From CAYRIY01 sp964424335 (GTDB lineage Bacteria > Bacillota > Limnochordia > DTU080 > RSA5): a stretch of DNA of 41,145 nt. The stretch is from contig CAYRIY010000024.1 of the NCBI GenBank assembly GCA_964424335.1, positions 1 through 41,145 on the forward strand, given 5' to 3'. The notes beneath the pieces were generated by a model, which had not been told where the DNA came from, searched no databases, and worked only from the letters and a program-made list of their open reading frames with translations. A program made the translations under genes and the position numbers. Positions 1-6,921 of the stretch are shown here, piece by piece. Position 1 is the first letter of the stretch, and every line of letters begins with the position of its first letter.

Positions 1-36
1 CTCAACGGCTCTCATGCGGTCTTCCCATGAATACAC
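1..36 (-). CDS. IS3-family transposase OrfA, N-terminal fragment
   Basis: Reading leftwards from a GTG at 36-34 the frame gives (V/M)YSWEDRMRAVE and runs off the window. This matches the typical start of IS3/IS150-type OrfA helix-turn-helix proteins in Bacillota (M-Y-S-x-E-x-R-x-x-A-V). A perfect AGGAGG lies at 48-43, six bases before the GTG. An in-frame ATG at 42-40 abuts the Shine-Dalgarno and is less likely. OrfA normally supplies the DNA-binding half of a frameshift-fused OrfAB transposase. The gene is too short here to test further. Its position after csrA is where hag lies in Bacillus. Confidence 0.6.
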   Translation of the reverse strand, partial: MYSWEDRMRAVE

Positions 37-45
37 GGACATCCT

Positions 46-67
46 CCTGACTCAATATGAGTCCAGG
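46..67 (-). promoter_or_regulatory. Hairpin covering the transposase ribosome-binding site
   Basis: On the minus strand GACTCA (63-58) and TGAGTC (54-49) form a 6-bp stem with a 3-nt loop. With one bulged G the stem extends so that CCT at 67-65 pairs with the first AGG (48-46) of the AGGAGG. Such structures in IS leaders are known to block translation of read-through transcripts from flanking genes, and csrA transcription would run into this element. The structure is seen; the function is inferred. Confidence 0.4.
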
Positions 68-79
68 TTTTTGTCCGCA

Positions 80-351
80 CCGCCTTACGGCGTAACTGAC
101 GATACATCGTAATGGTGCTTACGTCGGTTTGAAATGGAACTTGGAAGACTCTGGTGTCGGAACGCTGGGGAGTTGAGTGGGGTGTAGAAGACGTAGAGGG
201 ATGAAGAGAGGCGGTGGGATGCGGCCGCAGCACGGCGCAAGATGGTGGCTAGCTGTTGGTTTGGTTTGGGTTGGGTTGGGTTGGGTGTTTTGCGGAAAAG
301 TAGCAGATTGTATCGATACTCAGGCGCGGGGCGGCTCGGTCGATCCGACGC
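80..351. other. Gene-free region with a G-quadruplex motif
   Basis: Between the probable IS end and the csrA stop codon I see no gene. The one notable element is four GGG runs separated by TT at 268-285 on the plus strand, preceded by looser TTGG repeats from about 257. This is a canonical two-base-loop G-quadruplex pattern. It lies downstream of csrA on the non-transcribed side, so the csrA read-through RNA would be C-rich here. Confidence 0.5.
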
Positions 352-615
352 CTAACCTTCGTCTCGACTCGTCCCGCCGTTTCCCGTCGTCAATCCTTTG
401 GCGAAATCGCCGAGGTCTAGGTGGGCGGTGTTGCTCAAGGCAGCTCGGCGGTTTTCTTCCTGAATCTCCTTGTAGATTTCTTCGCGGTGAACCGGAATCG
501 AGCGGGGCGCATCAATTCCGATCTTTACCTGGTCGCCCCGCACCTCGACGATCGTGATCTTGATGTCGTCTCCGATGACGATGCTCTCATCCGTCTTCCT
601 CGTCAATACGAGCAT
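352..615 (-). CDS. csrA: Carbon storage regulator CsrA
   Basis: CsrA is a small dimeric RNA-binding protein that represses translation by binding GGA motifs over ribosome-binding sites. In Bacillus it represses hag and is antagonised by FliW. The protein starts MLVLTRKTDESIVIG, the hallmark beta-strand start of the family, and keeps the core GDQVKIGIDAPRSIPVHREEIY. At 87 aa it is longer than the usual 60-75 because of an unconserved tail after about residue 62. The ATG at 615-613 has AAGGAGG at 630-624. It follows fliW by 104 bases, as in the Bacillus fliW-csrA-hag order. Confidence 0.95.
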   Translation of the reverse strand: MLVLTRKTDESIVIGDDIKITIVEVRGDQVKIGIDAPRSIPVHREEIYKEIQEENRRAALSNTAHLDLGDFAKGLTTGNGGTSRDEG

Positions 616-735
616 TGATTGTCCCTCCTTGGACCTGTCGGGCGTGTTTGCATTGGGATCCTCCCCGCCCTGCTCAAACGACGACTCTCTATCCTGCCTC
701 GAATCTATCCTGCTCGAATTTATCCAGCCTCGACG
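616..735 (-). promoter_or_regulatory. csrA leader with repeated GGA motifs (possible CsrA sites)
   Basis: The fliW-csrA spacer and the fliW 3' end contain three near-identical 15-16 bp units (690-705, 706-720, 721-735). Read as RNA they give GCAGGAU, GCAGGAU and GCUGGAU. Two further AGGA motifs follow, in GGAGGATCC (664-656) and in the Shine-Dalgarno AAGGAGG (630-624). CsrA binds ANGGA elements and often controls its own leader, so autoregulation is plausible. The motifs are seen; binding is inferred. Confidence 0.4.
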
Positions 736-1223
736 AGCCGCACGCTTGCGGCGGTCTCATTCGGCGTCCTCGTTGACGACAGAGCCTCTGCCCGTCGGAT
801 CTCCTCGGAAATCAGGTGACGAGTGCGGTAGACGCTCTCTCTTTGCACTGTTTGTTTAGCATATCCATTCTTCCTGTTCACTAGCAGCGGCGCCAGGAGA
901 TTTGCCGTGATGTCCTTTGGGTTTTCCGGTACGGTCACAATGGCGAACACCGAGATTTCCTCACAGCCCAAAGCTGCAAGCTCCCTCATATCGTCTTCGT
1001 TAATCTCCACCTTGTAGTCGGGGCGAAACCAATCAGGGTTTGTGACCACAAAGCACAGGTCGGGCTCTTCGATGGAATGCAGCAAAAAGAACGGGCTGTC
1101 CTCACGGTATGGCAAGAGCGCGAACTTGCTCAACCGCTCAAACCCCAGGATGCCCTTTTGAAAATGAACGACGTCCTGATCGGCAACCTCAAGTTCTCCA
1201 AATCGTGTACTCACAAATCGCAT
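720..1223 (-). CDS. fliW: Flagellar assembly factor FliW
   Basis: FliW binds flagellin and CsrA and links flagellin export to relief of CsrA repression. The 167-aa product begins with the family pattern TRFGELEV...VVHFQKGILGFE and continues with the FFLLHSIEEPDLCFVVTNP and PLLVNRKNGYAKQTV blocks. Length is slightly over the usual 140-150 because of a short C-terminal tail. The ATG is preceded by GGGAGGG. It sits between flgL and csrA exactly as in Bacillus. The stop codon lies inside the GGA-repeat region that forms the csrA leader. Confidence 0.95.
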   Translation of the reverse strand: MRFVSTRFGELEVADQDVVHFQKGILGFERLSKFALLPYREDSPFFLLHSIEEPDLCFVVTNPDWFRPDYKVEINEDDMRELAALGCEEISVFAIVTVPENPKDITANLLAPLLVNRKNGYAKQTVQRESVYRTRHLISEEIRRAEALSSTRTPNETAASVRLVEAG

Positions 1224-1292
1224 GACGCGACCACCCTCCCAAAATGTCCCCGGCGCATCGCCCTTTGCGCTTTAGCCCGCTCCGACATCGCC

Positions 1293-2240
1293 CTACCTTA
1301 GGAAATCCATCAGCGTCGGCTGAATGATGCGGGCTCCGGACGCCAATGCCAACTGATAGACCGTCTCCTCCATCTTCAGCCGCATGATGACCTCGACCAT
1401 ATCGGCGTCCTCGCGGTTGGAGACAAGCTGCATCAAATTGGTGTGCGTCTGCTCGAGACGGCTTCGAACCTGCTCCAATCGGCTGGCCCGTGCTCCGACT
1501 TCGGCCCGGGAGCTCAAAATAGAGTCCAAAGCGCCGTCGATCTCAGCGACCGATTCGCTCGAAAGGCCGGCCACATCGCCTGCTTCCAGTCGATCGCGAG
1601 CGCGGATCAAGGCTTCGATCGCGGGTTGGAGGGCAACGTCTCCATGCGTGCTGATCCTCATCTTGATGCCCGGACCGATTTCCTGCTGGAGCCCTAGAGT
1701 TTGAGCCAGGTCCTGATCGGTTTGCACAGAGTAATCCCCTGTCGTCCCGCGATACTCGACCCCGATAACTCGCTGGCCGTCATCCGAGTACACAGGCGCA
1801 AACGGTGGAGTAAGCGTATTTTCCCCGGCAAAAATGTGGCGGTCCGCGTGTTTCAGGTTGCCGATCTGGATCAGTTCCTCGATCAACTGGGACATTTCGA
1901 GAGCGATCGCATCGCGGGAATCCTGGGCAAGGCCGTCATTTCCCCCATAGATGACCAGGCTCCGAGCCCTTTGAAGCGCCAAAGTCGCCTGATCCAACCC
2001 TTGGTCGGTCGCTGTTAGCCACGCCAGCCCGTCGGCCGCGTTTTGAAGGTACTGCTCCGTTTCGAGCACGTTTGTTCTGAGCCGCATGGAAATCCCGGCT
2101 CCTGCCGGGTCGTCTTCCGGAAGGTTGATGCGCTTGCCCGTCGATAGTTGTCGGTTATAGTCGTCCAATCGAGCAAGCGACGCGTTGAGATTGCGGAGCG
2201 TCTGTCCGGCGATCATCTGATTGGTAATGCGAAGCGTCAT
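1293..2240 (-). CDS. flgL: Flagellar hook-associated protein 3 (FlgL)
   Basis: FlgL forms the second junction ring between hook and filament. The 315-aa protein has the flagellin-like N-terminal coiled region (MTLRITNQMIAGQTLRNLN, then LARLDDYNRQLSTGKRINLPEDDPAG) and the matching C-terminal helix (RSRLEQTHTNLMQLVSNRE...). The central D2-type insert at about residues 140-200 is small. The length is typical. It follows flgK by 51 bases and precedes fliW by 69, in the conserved late flagellar operon. Confidence 0.95.
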   Translation of the reverse strand: MTLRITNQMIAGQTLRNLNASLARLDDYNRQLSTGKRINLPEDDPAGAGISMRLRTNVLETEQYLQNAADGLAWLTATDQGLDQATLALQRARSLVIYGGNDGLAQDSRDAIALEMSQLIEELIQIGNLKHADRHIFAGENTLTPPFAPVYSDDGQRVIGVEYRGTTGDYSVQTDQDLAQTLGLQQEIGPGIKMRISTHGDVALQPAIEALIRARDRLEAGDVAGLSSESVAEIDGALDSILSSRAEVGARASRLEQVRSRLEQTHTNLMQLVSNREDADMVEVIMRLKMEETVYQLALASGARIIQPTLMDFLR

Positions 2241-2291
2241 GGACTCGCCCCCCTTTTTTTGTCCGAAGCTAATATCCTAACTATGGCGCGA

Positions 2292-3779
2292 TCACCTTCC
2301 CACCAGACCCATGCGGTTGATGATCGTGTCGATCGACTCGTCGATCGTCGTAACGAGCCGCGACGCTGCAGCATAGGCGTGCTGAAACTGGATCAAGTTG
2401 GACAACTCTTCGTCCAGGGAGACACCCGATACCGAGGCGTCGAGTCGCTCGAGGTGACCGAGTAAGACCTCCTGGTGTTCGACCATTCTGGCTGCTTTTT
2501 GAGCGTGGACGCCAAGGTCGGAGATTGCCGATGCCAAGTAGTCCCCTGGCGCCGCCGTGTTGCCCAGCATGAAGCGTTCACGCTGCAAGGCCGCAAGGCG
2601 CAAGGCATTGCTCCCATCGCCGATGGCGCCGTTGAACGACGCTGCGATGTTGCCGGCATCGGCCAAAATCTCGTCGGCAAGGGCGATGTTCGCTGCAGCC
2701 TTTGCGAGGAACGCCGGGTCGCTGGTGTCAACTTTAAAGAAGTTGCGGCCGACGGGTGACGGCGGCGGCCCCCCGTCCGGATCGTATGGTTCGTAATCGT
2801 TGGGGTCAAAGGTTTCCGACAGCCCGTATCCTGCGCTATGGATCTCATTCACTCGCACGATCAAGTCTCGGGCAAAATCGTTCAGCATCTCCATTTGTTG
2901 GGGCACGACGTGATCGCGCCCCTCGAGCAAGGCGGCAAGCTCGCCGGAGCGCACGGAGACCTCGACGTTTGTGCCCTTCCAGGTCAAATCAAGAAATCCG
3001 TCCCCGTCGGCATCTTGGGCGACGATCTCCCGCCGATGCACGCCGTCCACCAAATTGACGCCGCCGATTCCAATCGCGAGCTGACCGTGCGCTCGTTCTA
3101 CCACGGAGACGTCCACGATCCTCGACAGTTGGCGGACGAGGTCGTCACGCTTGTCGAGAAGGTCGTTTGGAACGTGCCCCGCGGAAATCACGATGGAGAT
3201 CTCCCGCGAGAGGTCGGCGATTTGGCCCGCGATCGCGTTAATCTGGCTCACTTTGTCCCGAATCTCGCTGTCTAGCTGTTTTCGCAAAGGATCGAGCTGA
3301 TTGTACGTGCCCCGAATGGTGTCAGCAAGCACGACCGCCCGCTCCCGAACCAGCGCCCGCACGGCCTGGCTCTCCGGGTTGTTGCTCAGCTCTTGGAGCG
3401 AGGAGAAGAACATGTCCAACGTGTTGCGGATGCCCGACTCCGACGGCTCGAGAAACGTGACCTCGATCTCGCGGAGAATGTCGTCCCTCTTCGCCCAATA
3501 CCCCAGCGCTTGCATCTCCAAGTTGAGCTGCTGATGAATGAAGTCGTCCTTCATCCGCATGACCTGCTCAACCTTGACACCAGTGCCGATCTGCCCCGCA
3601 GAAGTCGGCGCATTGAATGCAGGGCTTGCAAATGGCGATGTGGCCGCTAATCTCGCAACTTGCCGACTATAGCCGGGTGTGTTGGCATTTGCAATGTTGT
3701 GTCCCGTAACGTCGATTGCCTGCCGATGCGCCTGCAAAGATCGGCGGGCGATTTCAAGTCCGCTGAATGTAGCTCTCAT
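2292..3779 (-). CDS. flgK: Flagellar hook-associated protein 1 (FlgK)
   Basis: FlgK is the hook-proximal junction protein. The 495-aa sequence starts with the rod/hook motif SLQAHRQAIDVTGHNIANAN followed by TPGYSRQ, and ends with the FlgK C-terminal block (SLDEELSNLIQFQHAYAA, ASRLVTTIDESIDTIINRMG). The N- and C-terminal helices pair to form the coiled core. It begins 8 bases downstream of flgN, its chaperone, so the two are probably translationally coupled. Nothing is missing. Confidence 0.96.
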   Translation of the reverse strand: MRATFSGLEIARRSLQAHRQAIDVTGHNIANANTPGYSRQVARLAATSPFASPAFNAPTSAGQIGTGVKVEQVMRMKDDFIHQQLNLEMQALGYWAKRDDILREIEVTFLEPSESGIRNTLDMFFSSLQELSNNPESQAVRALVRERAVVLADTIRGTYNQLDPLRKQLDSEIRDKVSQINAIAGQIADLSREISIVISAGHVPNDLLDKRDDLVRQLSRIVDVSVVERAHGQLAIGIGGVNLVDGVHRREIVAQDADGDGFLDLTWKGTNVEVSVRSGELAALLEGRDHVVPQQMEMLNDFARDLIVRVNEIHSAGYGLSETFDPNDYEPYDPDGGPPPSPVGRNFFKVDTSDPAFLAKAAANIALADEILADAGNIAASFNGAIGDGSNALRLAALQRERFMLGNTAAPGDYLASAISDLGVHAQKAARMVEHQEVLLGHLERLDASVSGVSLDEELSNLIQFQHAYAAASRLVTTIDESIDTIINRMGLVGR

Positions 3780-3786
3780 GTCTTCA

Positions 3787-4341
3787 TCAGGCCCTCCGGT
3801 CGACGATCGCCCTGGAGCCGCCAGGCAGCGGTTCGCCTTTCTTTCCAGAGCTGGGACCGTACGTGCCGCTCCTAGGGTCCGGCTCGGTCAAGGCGCCCAA
3901 CACCATCCGCGTAAACGCGAGCGAGTGATAGAGCAACCCGGCGTTTTGTTCGTTGAGTTCCCGCAGTTCGTCCAAGGTACGAGAAAGAACGTCGGATAGG
4001 GCGCCAAGCGAAGCCGCGGCCCTACGTTGACGAGGGGGAATCTGATCGATCAATTGGCTAACGGGGATGTCGGGGGGAAAGGAGCGGAGCGTGGCCCACT
4101 CTGCAATCCAGGACGCTCTGCGCTCCTCGATCGAGCGCAGTTTGCCCACGAGTTTGCCTTCGCGGGCGACAACGGTTTCCAGCAATGCGTGGTCGCCGCC
4201 CAATATTGCGTGCTGCTTTTCACGGGCGAGTTTGATTAGGTCCGAAACTACGTCGACCTGATCCTTCAGCAACGTGATGAGAGGCAGAAAATCTCCGTCG
4301 GACGCTTCGCGCGCCCGCGTGTGACGAAGACGAGCCGTCAC
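3787..4341 (-). CDS. flgN: FlgN-family flagellar export chaperone
   Basis: FlgN keeps FlgK and FlgL soluble and delivers them to the export gate. The 184-aa product is mostly helical: residues ~18-45 (LITLLKDQVDVVSDLIKLAREKQHAILGG, read in parts), then a VAREGKLVGKLRSIEERR segment typical of the FlgN N-terminal helices. Sequence conservation in this family is low, so the call leans on position between flgM and flgK (yvyG position in Bacillus). The C-terminal 25 residues are charged and proline/glycine rich. Confidence 0.85.
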   Translation of the reverse strand: MTARLRHTRAREASDGDFLPLITLLKDQVDVVSDLIKLAREKQHAILGGDHALLETVVAREGKLVGKLRSIEERRASWIAEWATLRSFPPDIPVSQLIDQIPPRQRRAAASLGALSDVLSRTLDELRELNEQNAGLLYHSLAFTRMVLGALTEPDPRSGTYGPSSGKKGEPLPGGSRAIVDRRA

Positions 4342-4392
4342 GTAGGACCACCCTCTTATATCCGAGGATGCGAACTTTCTCGAATAGGGCGC

Positions 4393-4689
4393 CTACGAAA
4401 GGGCTCCCTCTCGAAGCATCGCATCGGCGATATCGCCGGAAGCCACGTGATACGTGCCGTTCGCGATGGCGCTTTTTAGGGCTTCGACCCTTTCGCGCCG
4501 GATGTCGGGCGTCTCGCTCAATCGCTGTCTTATGCCGGCAAGCATCTTGGCTTCCTTAGAGAGGCTGACGGAGTCTCCGGCCGAGGGCTTTCCGACGCTT
4601 TGCGAGAGAATCGCCTTTGACTTTATGCCGTCGCCCGGCCGATAAATCTGCGCCAGGCGTTGAACGTCCGGGTTGTTGTAGACATTCAT
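4393..4689 (-). CDS. flgM: Anti-sigma-28 factor FlgM
   Basis: FlgM holds sigma-28 (SigD/FliA) inactive until the hook is complete and FlgM is exported. The 98-aa protein has a disordered N-terminal half and the conserved C-terminal block: SVSLSKEAKMLAGIRQRL, then RRERVEALKSAIANGTYHVASGDIADAML. That block is the sigma-binding region. It lies between yvyF and flgN as in Bacillus. A terminator-like structure precedes it, so it may have its own control. Confidence 0.93.
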   Translation of the reverse strand: MNVYNNPDVQRLAQIYRPGDGIKSKAILSQSVGKPSAGDSVSLSKEAKMLAGIRQRLSETPDIRRERVEALKSAIANGTYHVASGDIADAMLREGALS

Positions 4690-4713
4690 TCAAGCGTTCA
4701 CCTCGTAGACCGC

Positions 4714-4787
4714 AAAAAACCGTTGGGCCCCGTCGCTTGCATTAAGGCCCAGCACTCTCTTAGATATGAGTCGTCACGGACGGGGCC
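4714..4787 (-). terminator. Terminator/attenuator-like structure before flgM
   Basis: On the minus strand GGCCCCGTC (4787-4779) can pair with GACGGGGCC (4734-4726) in a perfect 9-bp stem with a 44-nt loop. Alternatively TGGGCC (4751-4746) pairs with GGCCCA (4729-4724) in a shorter hairpin. Both use 4729-4726 and exclude each other. A run of six T (4719-4714) follows. This resembles an intrinsic terminator or attenuator separating yvyF from flgM. The pairing is seen; activity is inferred. Confidence 0.5.
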
Positions 4788-4838
4788 ACACTTTAGCGAA
4801 AAACGCCTCGTACATTGCGGGTAATCAAAAATGCTCCC

Positions 4839-5237
4839 TTATCGGCGGCGGAATCGATCCCAATGGACCCGCATCTCACCTTTGTCGATCGGTCGATCCG
4901 CCCTGGCTTTGCCTGAAAGTAGTCCTGTTTCGAGCTTCTTCGCACAATCGGAGCAATAGCGCCCTCGGTTGATCGCCTTTCCGCATCGATCGCACGTGAT
5001 GTTCCAGTCCTCGCCGGCGCTGAACAGCCGACCCTCTTTCACGTACTCGCGGATTTTCTTCACCGGGACGCCGGTCGCTTGACTAACTTGTATGACGCTT
5101 GCGCCAGGATGTTTCTTCAGATACTCCTTTACCGATTCAAACAAGGCCATCTCAGTGTCGGCGCAGTCAGGACAATAGGGCCGACCCACGGTGGGAAGGA
5201 ATATCTTACCGCACCGGACGCAGTTTCGAACGTTCAC
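4839..5237 (-). CDS. yvyF: YvyF/TIGR03826-type flagellar operon protein
   Basis: This 132-aa protein has an N-terminal zinc-ribbon (CVRCGKIF, then CPDC), a middle helix-turn-helix-like segment (ASVIQVSQATGVPVKKIREYVKEG), and a second cysteine set (CDRCGK, CSDC). It matches the small protein found between comFC and flgM in Bacillus and relatives. Its role is not known in detail; metal binding and regulation are inferred. The stop codon region contains a GCCGATAA string that looks like a sigma-28 minus-10 but has no matching minus-35. Confidence 0.85.
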   Translation of the reverse strand: MNVRNCVRCGKIFLPTVGRPYCPDCADTEMALFESVKEYLKKHPGASVIQVSQATGVPVKKIREYVKEGRLFSAGEDWNITCDRCGKAINRGRYCSDCAKKLETGLLSGKARADRPIDKGEMRVHWDRFRRR

Positions 5238-5327
5238 AGGGACAATCCTCCCAAGGTATCACGGTATTCCTTCCCGCCGCTGTGATCCCTGCTACAATTT
5301 AAGGCTAACTTACATTTGCCTGACGGT

Positions 5328-6209
5328 TTAGGCTTCCCCCTTGGGAAAGGGTCGATCAAAGTCCTGGTCCAAGCTGCTAGCCGCGGCGCAAACGGCAACA
5401 CACGCACGCGCGCCTGCTCGCTTTAGCGTGCGTGCCGCTGCGGAAAGAGTCGCACCGGTGGTAAGCACATCGTCAACGATGAGGATGCGCTTGCCCCGCA
5501 CTTCGCCCGGACGCAAGACCGCAAATGCACGGCGCACGTTGCGGGCCCGCTCACTAAGCGGCAGCTTGCTTTGGGGCGACGTCTCATGCACACGTGCGAC
5601 CGATTCGACCATCGGCTTTCTAATCTGCGTTGCAATCGAAGACGCGAGGAGCGCCGCCTGATTATAGCCGCGCTCTTGCAGTCTGCGGGGATGAAGGGGG
5701 ATCGGAACCACCGCATCGACCCGACCATACCGAGCGTCGCGCGCAACGACCCACGCCATCAGCTCTCCGAGCCCCCGGGCAACCGAAGCATCGCCGCCGT
5801 ATTTGAGCTGGTGAACCAGTGCTCGCATGTAGCCGTCGTATACGCCGTACGCGCGGCAGTAGTCGAAGCCCTGCCTCGTTCGTGTGCATTCAGCGCATGA
5901 GCGCATGGGAGCTTGGCCCCAAATCCCCGCCAACCTTCGAACGGGGTCGGCTTTGGCACGCACGTGCTCGCCCACCGCCCTGCCGCAGCGCCCGCACCGC
6001 ATGCTCCCGATCGGGACAAAGCGGTTGATGCATTTGCTGCACACCGAAATGGACCTATCGATGTCTCCGGGACCCCGGCACAATAGACACGGCGGCGCCG
6101 CCGGGTACATGAGGTCGAGCAACTCGACGTAGAGCGCCTTCGACATGGTTGCCAGCCACTGGAGGCGATGAGGTCTGTCAGCGCTCGAGCCGTCAGCGCG
6201 GGGTTCCAT
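5328..6209 (-). CDS. comFC: ComF family phosphoribosyltransferase-like protein (ComFC)
   Basis: ComFC is needed for DNA uptake and is an amidophosphoribosyltransferase-like protein. The 293-aa sequence has N-terminal cysteine pairs (CLLC, CSKC, CGRCGR, CAEC) that form the zinc site. The PRPP-binding loop follows near residue 235 (RILIVDDVLTTGATLSAAA). The segment VVPIPLHPRRLQERGYNQA is the ComF signature. GGAGGGG lies four bases before the ATG at 6209. It heads the comFC-yvyF part of the flagellar string. In Bacillus comFA lies next to it, here 2.7 kb away behind kdgK-cysM-mec. Confidence 0.93.
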   Translation of the reverse strand: MEPRADGSSADRPHRLQWLATMSKALYVELLDLMYPAAPPCLLCRGPGDIDRSISVCSKCINRFVPIGSMRCGRCGRAVGEHVRAKADPVRRLAGIWGQAPMRSCAECTRTRQGFDYCRAYGVYDGYMRALVHQLKYGGDASVARGLGELMAWVVARDARYGRVDAVVPIPLHPRRLQERGYNQAALLASSIATQIRKPMVESVARVHETSPQSKLPLSERARNVRRAFAVLRPGEVRGKRILIVDDVLTTGATLSAAARTLKRAGARACVAVCAAASSLDQDFDRPFPKGEA

Positions 6210-6327
6210 GCTTCCCCTCCGTTTCGGGGTGAGAACTCAGACAATTCTACAGAGGCATTGTTCCGTGCCGCTTAGGATCGTCCTGCTCTGCGAATGGCCG
6301 GTGCCGTCTGTAACGGCAAGATGTTTG

Positions 6328-6367
6328 AAAAACATCAAGAAGGCCCGGGCGACACAGGGCCCAGGCC
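6328..6367 (-). terminator. Intrinsic terminator after mec
   Basis: On the minus strand GGCCTGGGC (6367-6359) pairs with GCCCGGGCC (6350-6342) through nine positions, one of them G-U, around an 8-nt loop. It is followed by TTCTTGATGTTTTT. This would end the kdgK-cysM-mec transcript before comFC. A second 7-bp hairpin (GATGTTT/AAACATC) lies at 6320-6336 and a third (TGCCGT/ACGGCA) at 6302-6318 in the same 216-bp spacer. Confidence 0.6.
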
Positions 6368-6425
6368 GAATGGTCAATGGATTTGGACACAGATATGGGT
6401 ATGGGTATGGATTTGGTGACGTGGG

Positions 6426-6887
6426 TCAGACGATCACTTGCTCCCGGAAAGCGCCGGAGTCGTCCAACAGCCACGAACGCATCCCTGCAGCCTTTCCTGA
6501 ACGAACGGCCACGATCACATAAGCAAATCCGGGGAATGCGGCCTCCGCATCAAAGCGCGACGGGCGCGGGGCGTGGTCGGGGTGTGAATGGTAGACGCCG
6601 ATGATCTCTAGGCCGTCGTTGCGTGCGCGCCTATCGACGTCAAGGTAGTCCTTGGGATCGAGCTCAAATCGATCATCGGCTTCGCCTTCTCGCAAATTGG
6701 TGCAAGGGTCGGCCCTCACCACATCGTATGTTGCCGGGTCCATCGTCCCCACGAGCAATCCGCAGCACTCGCCCGGATACGCCCGCTCTCCGTCCGCCCG
6801 GATTTGCTCGAGCGCCGCCTGAGGCAAACGAAGATTTGGAACCGCCCTCGCTGCAGAACTATCAGCCCGACCCGTTTCTACGCTCAT
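6426..6887 (-). CDS. mec: JAMM/MPN-domain metallopeptidase, Mec-like
   Basis: Mec-type JAMM peptidases release cysteine from the C-terminus of a small ThiS-like sulfur carrier in the CysO-CysM pathway of actinobacteria. The 153-aa protein has the zinc motif E-x-C-C-G-L near the start (GECCGLLVG) and the exact H-S-H-x7-S-x2-D pattern in HSHPDHAPRPSRFD. I chose the ATG at 6887 because GGGAGGG lies six bases upstream. A longer frame from 6929 overlaps cysM and lacks a ribosome-binding site. It directly follows cysM, which supports the sulfur role. No cysO-like carrier is visible nearby. Confidence 0.82.
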   Translation of the reverse strand: MSVETGRADSSAARAVPNLRLPQAALEQIRADGERAYPGECCGLLVGTMDPATYDVVRADPCTNLREGEADDRFELDPKDYLDVDRRARNDGLEIIGVYHSHPDHAPRPSRFDAEAAFPGFAYVIVAVRSGKAAGMRSWLLDDSGAFREQVIV

Positions 6888-6921
6888 CGTGCGCCCTCCC
6901 GCTTTCGAAACCTGCCGCCGC

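Larger units (their letters stand above)
1..79 (-). mobile_element. End of an IS3-like insertion sequence (partial)
   Basis: The left edge holds the 5' end of a transposase gene on the minus strand, preceded by a short leader and a sequence ending in CA at 78-79 (TG when read on the minus strand). TG...CA termini are usual for IS3-family elements, so position 79 is my guess for the element boundary. Only one end is visible, so neither the partner inverted repeat nor a target duplication can be checked. The family call rests on the first twelve residues of the transposase. Confidence 0.5.

Noticed and set aside
12..233. 73-codon minus-strand frame at the left edge
   Set aside because: It crosses the IS end in a different frame from the transposase and has no ribosome site or domain.
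4839..4846. GCCGATAA on the minus strand, a perfect sigma-28 minus-10 upstream of flgM
   Set aside because: It is made by the last codons of yvyF (Arg-Arg-stop) and no TAAA-like minus-35 lies 14-16 bases upstream.
5281..5296. TGTGA-N6-CTACA between comFC and yvyF as a second CRP site
   Set aside because: Two core mismatches in one half-site; weaker than the 34489-34504 site and no other support.
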